A stretch of 64,000 bases of DNA, taken from contig OX235272.1 in NCBI GenBank assembly GCA_944472155.2, forward strand, positions 91,456,020 through 91,520,019, given 5' to 3'. The stretch comes from Trichobilharzia szidati (taxonomy: Eukaryota > Platyhelminthes > Trematoda > Strigeidida > Schistosomatidae). The position numbers and the translations under genes are program-made. The stretch's first letter is position 1, and the number at the start of each line of letters is the position of its first letter. Below, piece by piece: positions 63,415-64,000 of this stretch. Under the pieces are notes generated by a model that saw only the letters and a program-made list of their open reading frames with translations, made no database searches and had not been told where the DNA came from.

Positions 63415-63850
63415 GTGGTTACTATCATTTCTTTGACTGGACACTAGTAACTAGTGTGATGTGTCTAGTCCTTTCTTTGGTGCATACTGAATTCTAACAG
63501 TCAGGTTTGCATGTGGTCACCATTCTAGGTAGCTCGCCATCATGGTTCACATTGATTTGATAATATTGAATGTTTGGATGCAATTGGCAGGAAGCCTTGG
63601 ACCTAGGTTTCGTGCTAGTTGGCAGTCACCAGTCAGCAAGGCGTATCTACAGGAGGTCAAGCGCGAGCCCGAATAGCTCAGTGGTAATGTCTCTGGCTAC
63701 AACACTCACTGGGTGACGTGGGTTCGAATCTCAGAAGGGACATGAGTTCCTTCAAGGTTGCATATACGCCTTGCTGACTGGTGAGTGCCAACTAGCACGA
63801 AAACAAAGTCCAAGGCTTCCTGCCGATCGCCTCCAACCACCTAATACTAT
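63415..63850. mobile_element. SINE-C inverted pair with intact tRNA-like head
   Basis: Minus piece 63420-63645 (tail, then reverse complement of ACGCCTTGCTGACTGGTGAC). Plus piece 63660-63850: head 63665-63740 with A box TAGCTCAGTGGTAATG and B box GGTTCGAATCTC, then ACGCCTTGCTGACTGGTGAG, CCAAGGCTTCCTGCCGATCG. The acceptor stem does not close well, so this is a SINE head, not a tRNA gene. Confidence 0.7.
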
Positions 63851-64000
63851 CATTTCTTTCTAATTTCCATATAAACAGTGCGTATGAGTGAGCAACTGCA
63901 ATCTGAGTCGCAACTTTGATTGATGGTGACTTAATAGGTGGATGGAGCACCCCCCCCCAATTAGACTGGAACCCTATACAAACACCACTAGTATCATCTT

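Noticed and set aside
63665..63740. Possible tRNA gene (A and B boxes intact)
   Set aside because: The acceptor stem does not close, and the sequence continues into repeats shared with 32815-33095; it is a SINE head.
1..64000. CRISPR array, prophage or bacterial operon
   Set aside because: No regular short direct repeats with spacers, no bacterial gene density; repeats are dispersed eukaryotic retroelements.

Overview
The window looks like intergenic and intronic DNA of a blood fluke, most likely a Schistosoma species. This rests on recognised families: Sm-alpha-type SINEs carrying hammerhead ribozymes (HHRs), Penelope-like elements (PLEs) with GIY-YIG endonucleases, RTE-type LINEs, a Merlin DNA transposon and small Ty3-like LTR elements. 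The DNA is AT-rich with many (AAT)n/(TA)n tracts. No bacterial-style genes, CRISPR arrays or rRNA are visible. Every tRNA-like sequence lies inside a SINE.

One host gene can be supported. It is on the minus strand: a long exon (37883 down to 35189), an 8.4-kb intron (35188 to 26821) and a terminal exon (26820 to 26426). The splice junction keeps phase exactly. The predicted protein is rich in Ser, Asn and Gln and has a PLDLS motif. Scattered helical blocks resemble a nuclear-receptor ligand-binding domain split by long low-complexity inserts. The DNA-binding exon would lie further upstream and was not found here. The long exon's frame breaks only at three trinucleotide-repeat tracts.

Almost everything else is mobile DNA. 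0-9 kb: PLE-1 and PLE-2 copies, Sm-alpha, a Merlin remnant. 9-12 kb: SINE-B copies, a solo LTR and a 0.9-kb gag-only LTR element. 12.5-25 kb: PLE-2, RTE, a second LINE family, Merlin, SINEs. 26.4-37.9 kb: the host gene, whose intron holds the best RTE copy. 38-41 kb: a three-level nest (RTE fragment in a solo LTR in an Sm-alpha pair). 41-64 kb: dense SINE-B, Sm-alpha, tRNA-derived SINE-C/D and RTE fragments.

The main pattern: the HHR-bearing SINEs recur as head-to-head pairs with both 3' ends facing outward. This is the same geometry as the inverted terminal repeats of the PLE-1 copy at 6.5-8.0 kb. The PLE repeats themselves carry an HHR-like fold. I infer that the SINEs share the PLE insertion machinery, perhaps with reverse transcription primed from both sides of one break. 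Other leads are a SINE-B lineage mutated at ribozyme core position C3, an RTE lineage amplified with a broken FADD box, and a tRNA-derived SINE whose 3' tail matches the RTE tail. SINE-A to E, PLE-1/2/3 and LINE-2 are working names used only here. Boundaries were read by eye and are good to about 10-30 bases unless target duplications are given.
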